Of a stretch of DNA of 64,000 nt, positions 34,208-45,494 are shown one piece after another (position 1 is the stretch's first letter; every line of letters begins with the position of its first letter). Position numbers and translations under genes: made by a program. The stretch is from Callorhinus ursinus (lineage: Eukaryota; Chordata; Mammalia; Carnivora; Otariidae), in assembly GCF_003265705.1 (NCBI RefSeq), contig NW_020312902.1, positions 12,919,930 to 12,983,929 of the forward strand. The letters run 5' to 3'. The notes beneath the pieces were generated by a model. It was not told where the DNA came from, did no database searches, and saw only the letters and a list, made by a program, of their open reading frames with translations.

Positions 34208-34949
34208 TTTTTTACCATGATTTATTAGTCCTTCAAAGATAATTTTTTAACTGTTTTTTTTTAATTTTTCTTTGTCTCTTTTTCAACCAACATCTTATCA
34301 ATCCCTTTTTTAAAAAAATTTATTTTTCATTTTTAGAGTCATATTCTATCCCTTCATAGTAGTTACCCTTATTTTTGGCATATATATATAAGTTGTTCTC
34401 TCTTTAAAATTTTGAGACAGTTTCCTCTAACAGATCAAAATATACCCTAAATCACTAGTGTATGGCTTTGTTCTAGTCTCCTGCCAGATCACATTCTCTC
34501 CCTTTTTTTCTTAAATCTTCTCCTTTCTTTTTTCAAACAACTTCTTATCTTATCAATTTCTTTTATAAATCTTTTATAATTTTCATCTTTACAGTTATAT
34601 TCCATCCCTTCATTGTATCAACCCTTATTGTGTACATATACAAGTCTTTCTTTCTTTAAAATTTTAGGAGGCACTTTCTTCTAACAGACCAAAATACAGC
34701 CAAAAACTAGAGTGTGGCACTGGTCTATGCACTCGCCTGATCATATTTGATCATATTCTGTTTTTTTTTTATTTGTTCTGTTTTTGTTTCTTTTTATCTT
34801 TTTCTTTTTTTTTCTCTCTTTTCTCTTTCTTTCCCTTTCTTCTCCCCTGGTTTCAGGTCTTTTCTGATTTGTTTAGAGTATATTTTCTGGGGATGTTGTT
34901 AACCTGATAGCATTTTGTTCTCTCATTCATCTCTTCTCCTCTGGACAAA
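34208..34949 (+). promoter_or_regulatory. L1 5' UTR, second part
   Basis: Continues the outer L1 after the nested insertion. It is T-rich, with repeated tttttaattttt and tttctttttc tracts and two related segments carrying the phrase aacttcttatcttatcaatt or aacatcttatcaatccc. It leads directly to the ORF1 start. Non-coding. Confidence 0.8.
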
Positions 34950-35846
34950 ATGACAAGATGAAAAAAATCACCTCAACAAAAAGAACAAGAGGTAGTACTA
35001 TCTGCCAGGGACCTACTCAATACGGACATTAGTAGGATGTAGGACCTAGAGTTCAGAATCACGATTTTAAAGATACTAGCTGGGCTTGAAAAAAGCATAG
35101 AGGTTTTTAGAGAAAAGTTTCCTGGAGAAATAAAAGAACTAAAATCTAACCAAGTCAAAATCAAAAAGGCTATTAATGAGGTCCAATCAAAAATGGGGAC
35201 AATAACTGCTAGGATAAATGAGGCAGAAGAGAGAATTAGTGATACAGAAGACCAAATGATGGAAAATAAAGAAGCTGAGAAAAAGAGAGATAAACAACTA
35301 CTGGATCACGAGGGCAGAATTCGAGAGATAAGTGATAAAATAAGATGAAACAACATTAGAATAATTGGGATCCCAGAAGAAGAAGAAAGAGAGAGAGGGG
35401 TGGAATGTATATTGGAGCAAATTATAGCAGAGAACTTCCCTAATGTGGGGAAGGAAACAGGCATCAAAACACAGGAGGCACAGAGAAACCCTCTCAAAAT
35501 CAATAAAAATAGGTCAACACCCCAACATCTAATAGTAAAACTTACGAGTCTCAGAGACAAAGAGAAAATCTTGAAAGCAGCTCGGGAGAAGAGATATGTA
35601 ACCTATAATGGTAGAAATATTAGATTGGCAACAGACCTATCCACAGAGACCTGGCAGGCCAGAAAGGACTGGCAAGATATCTTCAGAGCACTAAACGAGA
35701 AAAATATGCAGCCAAGAATACTATATCCAGCTAGGCTGTCATTGAAAATAGAAGGAGAGATCAAAAGCTTCCAGGACAAACAAAAACTAAAGGAATTTGC
35801 AAACACGAAACCAGCCCTCCAACAAATCTTGAAAGGGGTCCTCTAA
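34950..35846 (+). pseudogene. LINE-1 ORF1 (RNA-binding chaperone), broken by three stops
   Basis: The frame from the ATG at 34950 to the TAA at 35844-35846 spans 298 codons plus stop with no net indel. In-frame stops occur at 34959 (TGA, codon 4), 35040 (TAG) and 35346 (TGA). In live L1s this protein forms a coiled-coil trimer and coats L1 RNA as a nucleic-acid chaperone. The N-terminal half here is rich in Glu, Lys and Leu as expected for the coiled coil. The C-terminal half (from 35400, open to the end) has the basic RNA-binding part, ending LQQILKGVL. The 35346 change and the first stop both look like CGA to TGA transitions, as CpG decay produces. It is followed by an 85-bp spacer before ORF2. 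Confidence 0.93.
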
Positions 35847-35931
35847 GCAAAGAGAGAGCCTAAAAGCAGCATAGATCAGAAAGGAACACAGACAGTACAC
35901 AGACAGTAACTGTCACCTTACAGGCAATACA

Positions 35932-38900
35932 ATGGCACTAAATTCATACCTTTCAATAGTTACCCTGAATGTAAATGGGCTAAATGCCCCAATCAAAAGA
36001 CACAGGCTATCAGATTGGATTAAAAAACAAGACCCATCACTATGCTGTCTGCAAGAGGCTCATTTTAGACCCAAAGACACCCCCAGATTGAAAGTGAGGG
36101 GGTGGAAAACCATTTACATGCTCATGGACACCAAAAGAAAGCTGGGGTGGCAATCCTTATATCAGACAAATTAGATTTTAAACCAAAGACTTTAATGAGA
36201 GATGAGGAAGGACACTATATCCTACGTAAAGGGTCTATCCCACAAGAGCTAACAATTTTAAATATCTATGCCCCTAACATGGGACCAGCCAAATTTATAA
36301 GGCAATTAATAACAAAAGCAAAGAAACACATTGACAACCATACAATAATAGTGGGGGACTTTAACACCCCCCTGACTAAAATGGACAGATCATCTAAGCA
36401 AAAGATCAGCAATGAAATAAAGACTTTAAATGACAGCCTGGACAAAATGGACTTCACAGACATAATCAGAACATTCCATCCCAAAGCAACAGAATACACA
36501 TTCTTCTCTAGTGCCCATGGAACATTCTCCAGAATTGATCACATGACAGGTCACAAATCCGGTCTCAACCAGTACCAAAAGATTGGGATTATTCCCTGCA
36601 TATTTTCAGACCACAATGCTTTGAAAATAGAACTCAATCACAAGAGGAAAGTCGGAAAGAACTCAAATACATGGAGGCTAAAGAGCATCCTACTAAAGAA
36701 TGAATGGGTCAACCAGGAAATTAAAGAATTAAAAAAATGCATGGAAACCAATGAAAATGAAAACACAACTGTTCAAAATCTTTGGGATGCAGCAAAGGCA
36801 GGCCTGAGAGGAAAGTAGATAGCAATACAAGCCTTTCCCAAGAAACAAGAAAGGTCTCAAATACAAAACCTAACCCCACACCTAAAGGAGCTGGAGAAAG
36901 AACAGCAAATAAAGCCTAAACCCAGCAGGAGATGAGAAATAATAAAGATCAGAGCAGAAATCAATGAAATCGAAACCAAAAGAACAGTAGAACAGATCAA
37001 TGAAACTAGGAGCTGGTTCTTTGAAAGAATCAACAAGATTGATAAACCGCTGGCCAGACTGATCAAAAAGAAAAGAGAAAGGACCCAAATCCACAAAATC
37101 ATGAATGAAAGAGGAGAGATCACAACCAACACCAAAGAAATACACACAATTATAAGAACATATTATGAGCAACTCTAGGCCAGCAAATTAGAAAACCCGG
37201 AAGAAATGGATGCATTCCTAGAGATGTATCAACTACCAAAATTGAACCAGGAAGAAATAGGAAACCTAAAGACACCTATAACCACAAAGGAATTGAAGCA
37301 GTCATCAAAAATCTCCCAACAAACAAAAGCCCAGGGCCAGATGGCTTCCCAGGGGAATTCTATCAGACATTTCAAGAAGAATTAATACCTATTCTCCTGA
37401 AACTGTTCCAAAAAATAGAAATGGAAGGAAAACTTCCAAACTCATTTTATGAGGCCAGCATTACCTTGATCCCAAAACCAGACAAAGACCCCGTCAAAAA
37501 GCAGAACTACAGACCAATATCCTTGATGAACATGGATGCAAAAATTCTCACCAAAATACTAGCCAATAGGATCCAACAGTACATTAAAAGGATTATTCAT
37601 CATGACCAAGTGGGATTTACCCCGGGCTGCAAGGTTGGTTCAACATCCCAAATAAATGTGATACAACAGATTAACAAAAGAAAGAACAAGAATCATATGA
37701 TCCTCTCAATAGATGCAGAAAAAGCATTTGACAAAGTACAGCATCCTTTCTTGATCAAAACTCTTCAGAGTATAGGGATAGAGGGTACATACCTCAATAT
37801 CATAAAAGTCATTTATGAAAAACCCACAGCAAATATCATTCTCAATGGGGAAAAGCTGAGAGCTTTCCCCCTAAGGTCAGGAATGTGGCAGGGATGTCCT
37901 CTATCACCACTGCTATTCAACATAGTATTAGAAGTCCTAGCCACAGCAATCAGACAACACAAAGAAATCAAAGGCATCCAAATCGGCAAAGAGGAAGTCA
38001 AACTCTCACTCTTTGCAGATGATATGATACTTTATGTGGAAAACCCAAAAGACTCCACCCCAAAACTGCTAGAACTCATATAGTAATTCAGTAAAGTGGC
38101 AGGATATCAAATCAATGCACAGAAATCAGTGGCATTCCTATACACCAACAAGACAGAAGAGAGACAAATCAAGGAGTAGATCCCATTTACAATTGCACCC
38201 AAAACCATAAGATACCTAGGAATAAATTTAATCAAAGAGGCAAAGGATCTGTCCTCAGAAAACTATAAAATACTCATGAAAGAAATTGAGGAAGACACAA
38301 AGAAATGGAAAAACATTCCATGCTCATGGATTGAAGGAACAAACATTGTGAAGATGTCAAAGCTACCTAGAGCAACCTACACATTCAATGCAATCCCCAT
38401 CAAAATACCATCCACTTTATTCAAAGAAATTGAACAAAGAATCCTAAAATTTGTATGGAACCAGAAGAGACCCTGAATAGCCAGAGGAATGTTGAAAAAG
38501 AAAAGCAAAGCTGGCAGCATCACAATTCCGGACTTCCAGCTCTATTACAAAGCTGTCATCATCAAGACAGTATGGTACTGCCACAAAAACAGACACATAG
38601 ATCAATGGAACAGAATCGAGAGCCCAGAAATGGACCCTCAACTCTATGGTCAACTCATCTTTGACAAAGTAGGAAAGAATGTCCAATGGAAAAAAGACTG
38701 TCTCTTCAACAAATGGTGTTGGGAAAATTGGACAGCCACATGCAGAAGAATGAAACTGGACCATTTCCTGCCGCCACACACAAAAATAGACTCCAAATTG
38801 TTGAAAGACCCAAACGTGAGACAGGAGTCCATCAAAATCCTAAAGGAGAACTCAGGCAGCAACCTCTTCAACCTCAGCCACAGCAACTTCTTCCTAGAAA

Positions 38901-39730
38901 CATCGCCAAAGGCAAGGGAAGCCAGGGCAAAAATGAACTATTGGGATTTCATCAAGATAAAAAGCTTTTGCACAGCAAAAGAAACAGTCCACAAAACCAA
39001 AAGACAACCGACAGAATGGGAGAAAATATTTGCCAATGACATATCAGATAAAGGGCTAGTATCCAAAATCTATAAAGAACTTATCAAACTCAACAGCCAA
39101 AGAACAAATAATCCAATCAAGAAATGGGCAGAAGACATGAGCAGACATTTTTCCAAAGAAGACATCCAAATGGCCAACAGACATACGAAAAAGTGCTCAA
39201 CATCACTCGGGATCAGGGAAATCCAAATCAAAACCTCCATGAGATACCACCTCACACCAGTCAGAATGGCTAAAATGAACAAGTCAGGAAACGACAGATG
39301 TTGGCGGGGATGGGGAGAAAGGGTAACACTCCTACACTGTTGGTGGGAATGCAAGCTGGTGCAGCCAGTCTGTAAAACAGTATGGAGGTTCCTCAAACTG
39401 TTGAAAATAGAGCTACCATACGATCTAGCAATTGCACTACTGGGTATTTACCCCAAAGATACAAATGTAGGGATCCGAAGGGGTACGTGCACCCCAATGT
39501 TTATAGCAGCAATGTCCACAATAGCGAAACTGTGGAAAGAGCCAAGACGTCCATCGACAGATGAATGGATAAAGAAGAGGTGGTATATATACACAAAGGA
39601 ATATTATGCAGCCATCAAAAGAAATGAGATCTTGCCATTTGCAACGATGTGGATGGAACTGGAGGGTATTATGCTGAGTGAAATAAGTCAGTCAGAGAAA
39701 GGCGTGTATCATATGACCTCACTGATATGA
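35932..39730 (+). pseudogene. LINE-1 ORF2 (endonuclease and reverse transcriptase), inactive
   Basis: About 1267 codons, a normal ORF2 length, if the frame is followed through its damage. N-terminal endonuclease: SIVTLNVNGLNAPIKRHRL, then QEAHF, GDFNTPL and SDHNALKI. Reverse transcriptase: NYRPISLMN, then DAEKAFDKV and the active-site FADDMILY at about 38015. The C-terminal Cys-rich region includes LLHCWWECK, and the protein ends HMTSLI. Lesions seen: apparent 1-bp deletions near 36116 and near 37290, and in-frame stops at 36816, 36933, 37176, 38081, 38084, 38177 and 38474. The longest intact part is 38489-39730 (413 codons). In live elements this protein nicks DNA and copies L1 RNA into the target. 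Confidence 0.95.
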
Positions 39731-40202
39731 GGAATTCTTAATCTCAGGAAATAAACTGAGGGTTGCTGGAGTGGTGGGGGTGTGGGAGGGACGGGGTGGC
39801 TGCGTGATAAACATTGGGGAGGGTATGTGCTATGGTGAGCACTGTGAATTTTGCAGGACTGTTGAATCACAGATCTGTACCTCTGAAAGAAATAATGCAA
39901 TATACGTGAAGAAAAAATAAAGAAGAAGATGATAGCGGGAGGGGAAGAATGAAAGGGATTAAATCAGAGGGGGAGATGAACCATGAGAGATGATGGACTC
40001 TGAAAAATAAACTGAGGGTTCTAGAGGGGAGGGGGGTGGGGGGATGGATTAGCCTGGTGATGGGTATTAAAGAGAGCACATTCTGTGTGGAGCATTGGGT
40101 GTTATGCAGAAACAATGAATCATGGAACACTACATCAAAAACTAATGATGTAATGTATGGTGATCAACATAACAATAAAAAATTTAAAGTAAAAAAAAAA
40201 AT
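39731..40202 (+). other. LINE-1 3' UTR with G-rich tract and A-rich tail
   Basis: Non-coding 3' part of the full-length L1. It holds a G-quadruplex-capable run at 39776-39796, a purine-rich segment, a second G-rich run near 40026-40046, the conserved gcctggtgatgggtattaaa and a final A-rich end with AATAAA. The same layout is seen at 10225-10496, 33737-34195 and, reversed, in the antisense copies. Confidence 0.9.
39776..39796 (+). other. Potential G-quadruplex in L1 3' UTR
   Basis: Four G runs of three or more with loops of one to three bases (GGGGG tgt GGG a GGG ac GGGG). This meets the usual pattern for quadruplex formation. L1 3' UTRs of several mammals carry such tracts. Confidence 0.7.
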
Positions 40203-40215
40203 GCTGGCTGTTTCT

Positions 40216-40427
40216 GTTCTTCTGAAGGATTTTTGATCTCTCCCAAGAGATAAGCTGCAATGTGGAAGAAAAACATGCAAAGCCTGAAAATCCCCTTTAA
40301 ATGTCTCTTTTGCTTAGAAAGTATTTTTGCTATTTTCTCTATTTTTATAAAAAAATAAGGAAAAACAGCTGTCACAGAGACTGAGGTGTGTTCACTCTTC
40401 CTGTTATTTCCTTTTTAGTATTTCAAT
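40216..40427. other. No gene or repeat recognised
   Basis: Short unique stretch after the L1. Confidence 0.4.
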
Positions 40428-40757
40428 TTTTTCCCCAGCTTTATTGAGCTATAATTGACATATAACATTGTATAATGTTAAGGTGTACAACATGTTGTGT
40501 TTTTTTTTAACGATTTTATTTATTTATTTGAGAGGAAGAGCGAGCACCAGAGAGAGAGCAAGCATGAGTCGGGGGCAGAGGGAGAGGAGGAAGCGGGCTC
40601 CCCACTGAGCAGCGAACCAGATGAAGGGCTCCATCCCAGGACCCTGGGATCATGACCTGATCTGAAGGCAGATGCTTAATGGACTGAGCCACCCAGGCGC
40701 CCCCAACGTGACTTGATACACTTATATATTGCAAAATGATAACCACCACCATGTTAG
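40428..40757 (-). mobile_element. Old L1M fragment, antisense, split by a SINE
   Basis: Left part (agctttattgagctataatt, aaggtgtacaacatgttg) and right part (acttgatacacttatatatt, gcaaaatgataaccaccac) are neighbouring segments of the same L1M 3' UTR. Compare 14420-14530 in this window. The SINE lies between them. Confidence 0.8.
40501..40703 (-). mobile_element. CAN SINE inserted in the L1M
   Basis: Reversed SINE: ttttatttatttatttgaga, purine-rich body, gaccctgggatcatgacctg and the head ending ccacccaggcgcc. Imperfect duplications (caacatgttg before, caacgtgact after) fit a decayed target site. Confidence 0.93.
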
Positions 40758-41400
40758 CTATCCCTGTCTCCTCTTGCTTTTAAGTGCATGGCTAGATCAC
40801 ATTTTCCAGATGCCCTTGCATTTAGGAGGGGTTGTGAAACTGGATTCTGGCCAATGGGGTGTAAGCAATGTGACCTGCATGATTTCAGGGTTTTGCTCCT
40901 ATGAAACGTCCCACTTGGCTCTCAGTGCTCTCCTTTCTGTAGACTTGGTCTGAATTCAGAGGATCATGCGGCTAGATCTCAGAGATGATGGCGGGGCCCA
41001 ATGGGACCTACCTCCCTGCGAGATGTCTGGAGCAGAGTACTTACTCTGCCAGCTAACCCACTTCACTCTGGCACCTGCCTTCATAGTCCATGCAGACTGT
41101 ACTTAGTGACATTAAGCTATTAAATCCAGGTTGACCTTTGTAATCCATGTGCTTTTGCTCTCTCTGTTGCATTTGTTCCCACTCACCACACCTTGTTTCA
41201 TCAAGTTCTCCCCATCTTGTATTTCCCTGCATTACCTTTTGTAGTTCTCATCTTGTTGCCTCTCTAAAGGTTCCCTCCCTTCATTTTCCAGTGTGGATAT
41301 TCGTGAAGTTCCATCACCACCTACTTAGCACTCAGCACACTCTCCCTAGTATTTAATTCCATTTCTATCTTTCTCACCAACAGTAACCCATTTCAAAATC
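40758..41400. other. Possible ancient LTR-like repeat, family not assigned; no gene
   Basis: The phrases gctagatcacattttccaga, tgcccttgcatttagg and ctggccaatggggtgtaagc recall a common ancient mammalian interspersed repeat. I cannot name it. It seems to end by about 41130. The rest is pyrimidine-rich and unassigned. Confidence 0.35.
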
Positions 41401-41401
41401 T

Positions 41402-41580
41402 GGGGGCATCTGGGTGGCCCAGTTAGTTAAGTGACCGACTCTTGGTTTCAGCTCAGGTCAGGATCTCAGAGTTGTGAGATCGAGCCCTGCATCAGGCTCT
41501 GTGGCTCAGCAGGGAGTCTGCTCAAGATTCTCTCTATCCCTCTTCCCCTCCCCCACCTCTAAAATAAATCTTTTTTTAAA
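41402..41580 (+). mobile_element. CAN SINE, older subtype
   Basis: gcatctgggtggcccagtta head, tctcagagttgtgagatcga middle, CT-rich body and a short AAATAAA tail. No clear target duplication. Confidence 0.9.
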
Positions 41581-41734
41581 AAATGTGACCCCAGCTTCTC
41601 TCTACTTTATGTTTTTTCACAGCATGCTCTGCTTCCACCCTCTGTATTGGCACGAGTGCACTACCTACTCTTCTGCTCATGTGCTACATTAACACATGCT
41701 TCTCTCCTCACAGACTGGTTTCTCTGTGTTTTCC

Positions 41735-41990
41735 TCTCAAGTTAGTCAATCATCACTACTTCTCTGAAACCTTTCCTGTTCTTTCTGGGGCAGAACTGTG
41801 TGCATTCTCCTTTAGGATCTCACTGTAGCTTCCACTTGTCTCAATTATTAACATGTACCACAAATACTTTTCATGTCTATGTAGCCACCAAGGTTATAGA
41901 TTCTTCAAAGGGAGGTTTCATGTCTTATTTATTTTTCTGTACCCCATTTTTCAGCAGAGCATCTGCCACATAACAAACAACTAGAGAAGG
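41735..41990 (+). mobile_element. L2 LINE 3'-end fragment
   Basis: ttctctgaaacctttcctgt, then the decayed 'attgtaagctcc...gggcagg' equivalent (gttatagattcttcaaaggg, aggtttcatgtcttatttat) and ccacataacaaacaact at the end. Old and non-coding. Confidence 0.6.
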
Positions 41991-41994
41991 CAAG

Positions 41995-44269
41995 TTGAAA
42001 AATTATGAAATGAGCCTATACTACAACTTTTAGTATTTACTAAAATTTGGAGGAATTTCCTTTACTGGGCTACATGCAAGAATTACATAGACAACTCACC
42101 CAGCTTTTAGTCCTCTGTCATGAATGCCAAGGAGGAGTTTTTGTTGTTGTTAGTCTGAAATGAGGTGGCTTGACTTGGTGGTTGTGGTCAATGGAGAGGG
42201 GTTTTACTTCTAGTCTGTGCCATAGGCTTCAGTGAGACAATTGGGTTCACAGTGTTTGAGTGTTGAACCATTTATATTAACTTCCCAGGGACAGAGTTAC
42301 TTTGGGTACATGGTTATATTCTATCTTTATAGTTCTCTTATCTCATTTGAGAATCAAAAGCTGGTATATTGGTATTTCCTCAGAGGAGGGATGAATACAG
42401 TAACCAACGAAGCAAACAAACAGAAAACACTCAAAACAGCTTTATATGATAAAAGAAATCTATTTACCTTTAACTCACAGTAGAGACAAGAGGTCTGGAG
42501 AGCTCTATCTGGAGACTTGATAAGAGGAAATGTGATGTGCACATGTGCGGCTGAATGAACAATAAATGTAGAGAAATTTTAATTTATCCCACTCCACAGC
42601 CACCCTCCTTGGTTTAAGACAGGTAAAACACGAGCATGTTTCTTCTGTGGCTCTCTTTATAAAGAGAAGGAACAGAGCAAGAATGAATAGTTGAGGGAGA
42701 TTCCAAAGTAAAAAATACAGTGATAACATCCATGTCATACAGTTGGTTAGCTTTGGATTGGAAGACACGCATCACAGTAGGAGATGGAAAGAGTTCAAGA
42801 ACAGCATCTAATTGTACATCTTGATATGATCAATAGCAGCAAAGATGGTGCCCTGTGCATCCTGGTGTTCAACAAGCATTTACTGGACTCACAATAAGAA
42901 CCAGTTCCTTTCTGTATGTTAGAATGAAGCCTATAAAGAAAATTACTCTCACTTCTTCCTCTACACTCAAATTTCCCAGCAAAATTTTTAAGAGTATTTG
43001 TCATATTCACCTCTTTGTGTGGAATAACTTCCAACAGATTTCTGCTGGAATTCAACAAACATTTATTGAATACCAGGTGCAAGTGAAGAATTTAAAGAGG
43101 CTGGGTTTGGAATGGCTTTTTGCAGCTTCAGAGACCTACCCCTGACAAGAATGAAATTCCTTTGGCATGTATCTCAAACCGCTTGTCAATGATAAAGAGA
43201 ATTTCCATGGTTAGGTGTGTCTGTATGTGTGTCCCAGGGAAATTCAGAGAGAAAAATGGATTCTTGGAAGATCTAGATTCAGTGGTCCAGGCTAAGATTT
43301 TCTATAGAGGCAACTACTGTGTTTGCCTCCTTGTTCTCCCCAGTTAATTCAAACAAATGTTGAGTAGAAACAGAGAGCTGGTTTGTTATCACTGAACATG
43401 GATGATAATGACTTTGGGATCAATACCTGCTGAATTTTTCTCTTTCTTCTCCCTAAACATACAGACGCTGCTCAATCAAAGGCAGGACAGTTACAAAAGG
43501 ATCGATTTACCATTTCCAAACACATGTGGCTGAACTTGAAACCAATTGTGTAAGCTACCTTAAACCCTTTTCTAGAAGGAAGAGGACAGTAAATTAATAA
43601 GTAAGGGGGCTGTATTTTCCTGCCTTCATGAGAATAAATTTCTGGGCTCCCTTCTTTCTGGAGAAATTGATGTGGTATGTTCTGCTGTTAACCCCACATT
43701 GTAAATAACGTTTTGACTTTGAGCATCCTGGTGAAATATACTTAAAAATAAATCAGATGGGGCTCTAGGCAAAGATAAATTTGGAAGTGGGTACCTGCTA
43801 CGGATCTGCACTCTGTTGCCATAGGGCTATGCTGCCCAAACTACATTCCTCTTTCGACCATAAAAAATAGAAATTTGTGTTTGCAAATTATTGCGTGGAC
43901 TTTTTCTTTTCCATTGCTACTTCATGCATGGCTTTCCTGGGGATGTCAATAGAATGGGTTAGCAAAATAAAGACAGATGGCCGGGAAATAATTCTGAAGT
44001 TTTTGCTTGTTTTTGTCTTTTTTTTAATTGCAATGCAACTATTATAGACACTCAGCTGCACTCATTCTTAACTAGAGACTTTGCCATTAGTTTTCTGCTC
44101 TCTCTAGAACCAGTTGCCTTTCCTAAGAAGAGCAAGATTTTTTATTAGGGGGTGGGTGAGCACTCTGATTCACTGTCACTCTTTCAAAATTTAAGGGAAA
44201 TTAATGTAAACTGGGCATTCAAAGTGCAGGGGAGAAACCAAGGTGCCAGATTATCTGGTGTGGAAATAG
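41995..44269. other. No gene recognised; possible L2 scraps
   Basis: Two short pieces resemble reversed L2 ends: tgttcaacaagcatttactg near 42868 and attcaacaaacatttattga near 43050. They are too short for a confident call. No supported reading frame. Confidence 0.4.
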
Positions 44270-44825
44270 ATTACAAAAATGTCCTCACTTCTCTGTCCCT
44301 TCCTATACTCATTGCCTTTGCAAATGCACACTTCCCAGCTCCTTTCACTGGGGGGTGGAGACTATTTCCCCAATCCTTGGGTCTGGGTTTTCTGACATAC
44401 TTGGTCCATAAAGTGCAATAGACAAGAGAGAGAGACAGTTTTGAACCAGATCTCAACAGATCCTGTGGTCTAGGCTCTGCACTGTACCGAAACTCTGCAA
44501 CTACTATATAAACATGTCACAGCTACTCCGTTTAGAGTATGGGATGATGTGGAGGAGAGCCCAGCTATGGCTGTCTCAGAGCAGCCAGAACAAGCCAGCC
44601 TGAAAACACACGAGAGGACCCATCTAAGCTCAGCAGAGCCGCTGGCAGTACTTACATAGCTGACAGCAGATGCCTGAGGGCAGCAGCCACAAACAGAAGA
44701 ATCAGCCAACTGAGCCAAGGCTGAAGCGCTAAGCTGTAGAATCAGGAGCTCATTAAATGTGGGTTGTTTGCAGCTATTGAGTTTTAGGGTATTTTGCTAT
44801 GCAGAGATAGCTAACCAAAACATGT
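44270..44825 (+). mobile_element. MLT1-like (MaLR) LTR, probable
   Basis: The end shows gggttgtttgcagctattga, gttttagggtattttgctat and agatagctaaccaaaacatg. This matches the closing phrases of older MLT1 LTRs (a 'gccactgagttttgggg...agataactgatac' pattern). The start is uncertain. Non-coding. Confidence 0.45.
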
Positions 44826-44849
44826 GCTATAATGAAAATCAAATTAGCT

Positions 44850-45024
44850 TTTGAGTTAGATCAGTTGCTGGTCAAATCCTGGCTACAGCATTCAAATGGT
44901 TAGCTTTGTTAAATTTTAACTTAGTTTCCTCATTTGAAAAGTAATAATAATACCTATATTTGAATTGTTTCTAAGGAACAGAAATTACACATGTAAAGCA
45001 TCGGACTCTAAGCAGATGGTAGCT
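44850..45024 (+). mobile_element. MIR SINE
   Basis: gtcaaatcctggctacagca, ttaacttagtttcctcattt, gaaaagtaataataatacct and acatgtaaagcatcggactc follow MIR order. Confidence 0.75.
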
Positions 45025-45195
45025 ATTACAAGGAAAGAAAAATAATTAGGAGTGAGAAAGAAGAACAAGAGTGGTAAGAGAAGAGATGAGAGGGACAAGA
45101 ATGAGAGGGCGAGAGGAAAGAGAGGTGGGAGAAGGGGGAGAGGGAGGGGAATGGAAGGAGAAGTGGGGGGAGGGGAGGGAGGTTGAAGAGTTTGG
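45025..45195 (+). repeat. Polypurine (GA-rich) tract
   Basis: About 170 bases consisting almost entirely of A and G, with gaggggaggga-type units. It is not a perfect tandem array. Such tracts can form triplex DNA. Confidence 0.85.
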
Positions 45196-45284
45196 GATAA
45201 TCTGGGGGTAGAAAACTGAGATTGGAAGGCTGTCTTCAACTCCTTCCTTAAACCGAGCCCATGATTGTTGTCTGTATACATAGA

Positions 45285-45490
45285 AATTACACAGCCAGCC
45301 CTATGGAGCCCATGGTCTCATTTAGGAACCATGCTAAGACCTTCAGAAACAATATCTCATTTCACCCTCAGTCTTCCTGTTAGGTAGTTCTGATTGTTAC
45401 CCCAGTAGTACAAATGAGCAAGCCGAAGCTTGGAGGTTTAGGGACCTGTTCAAGTCCACACAGCTAGTGAGGGACAGGGCCACACCACAA
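45285..45490 (-). mobile_element. MIR SINE, antisense
   Basis: aaacaatatctcatttcacc, aggtagttctgattgttacc, caaatgagcaagccgaagct and gtccacacagctagtgaggg are the reversed MIR phrases. Confidence 0.8.
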
Positions 45491-45494
45491 GGTG

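Larger units (their letters stand above)
32350..40202 (+). mobile_element. Full-length LINE-1 (young carnivore family), inactive
   Basis: Complete L1 with a G+C-rich 5' UTR, ORF1, a short spacer, ORF2, 3' UTR and A-rich tail. GCTGGATGTTTCT at 32337-32349 and GCTGGCTGTTTCT at 40203-40215 (one difference) are the target-site duplication. Removing the nested 1.45 kb L1 at 32746-34195 leaves about 6.4 kb, a normal full length. It is inactive: both reading frames carry stops, and ORF2 also carries frameshifts. Several other copies in the window match its 3' end closely, so they belong to the same or a near family. Confidence 0.95.
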
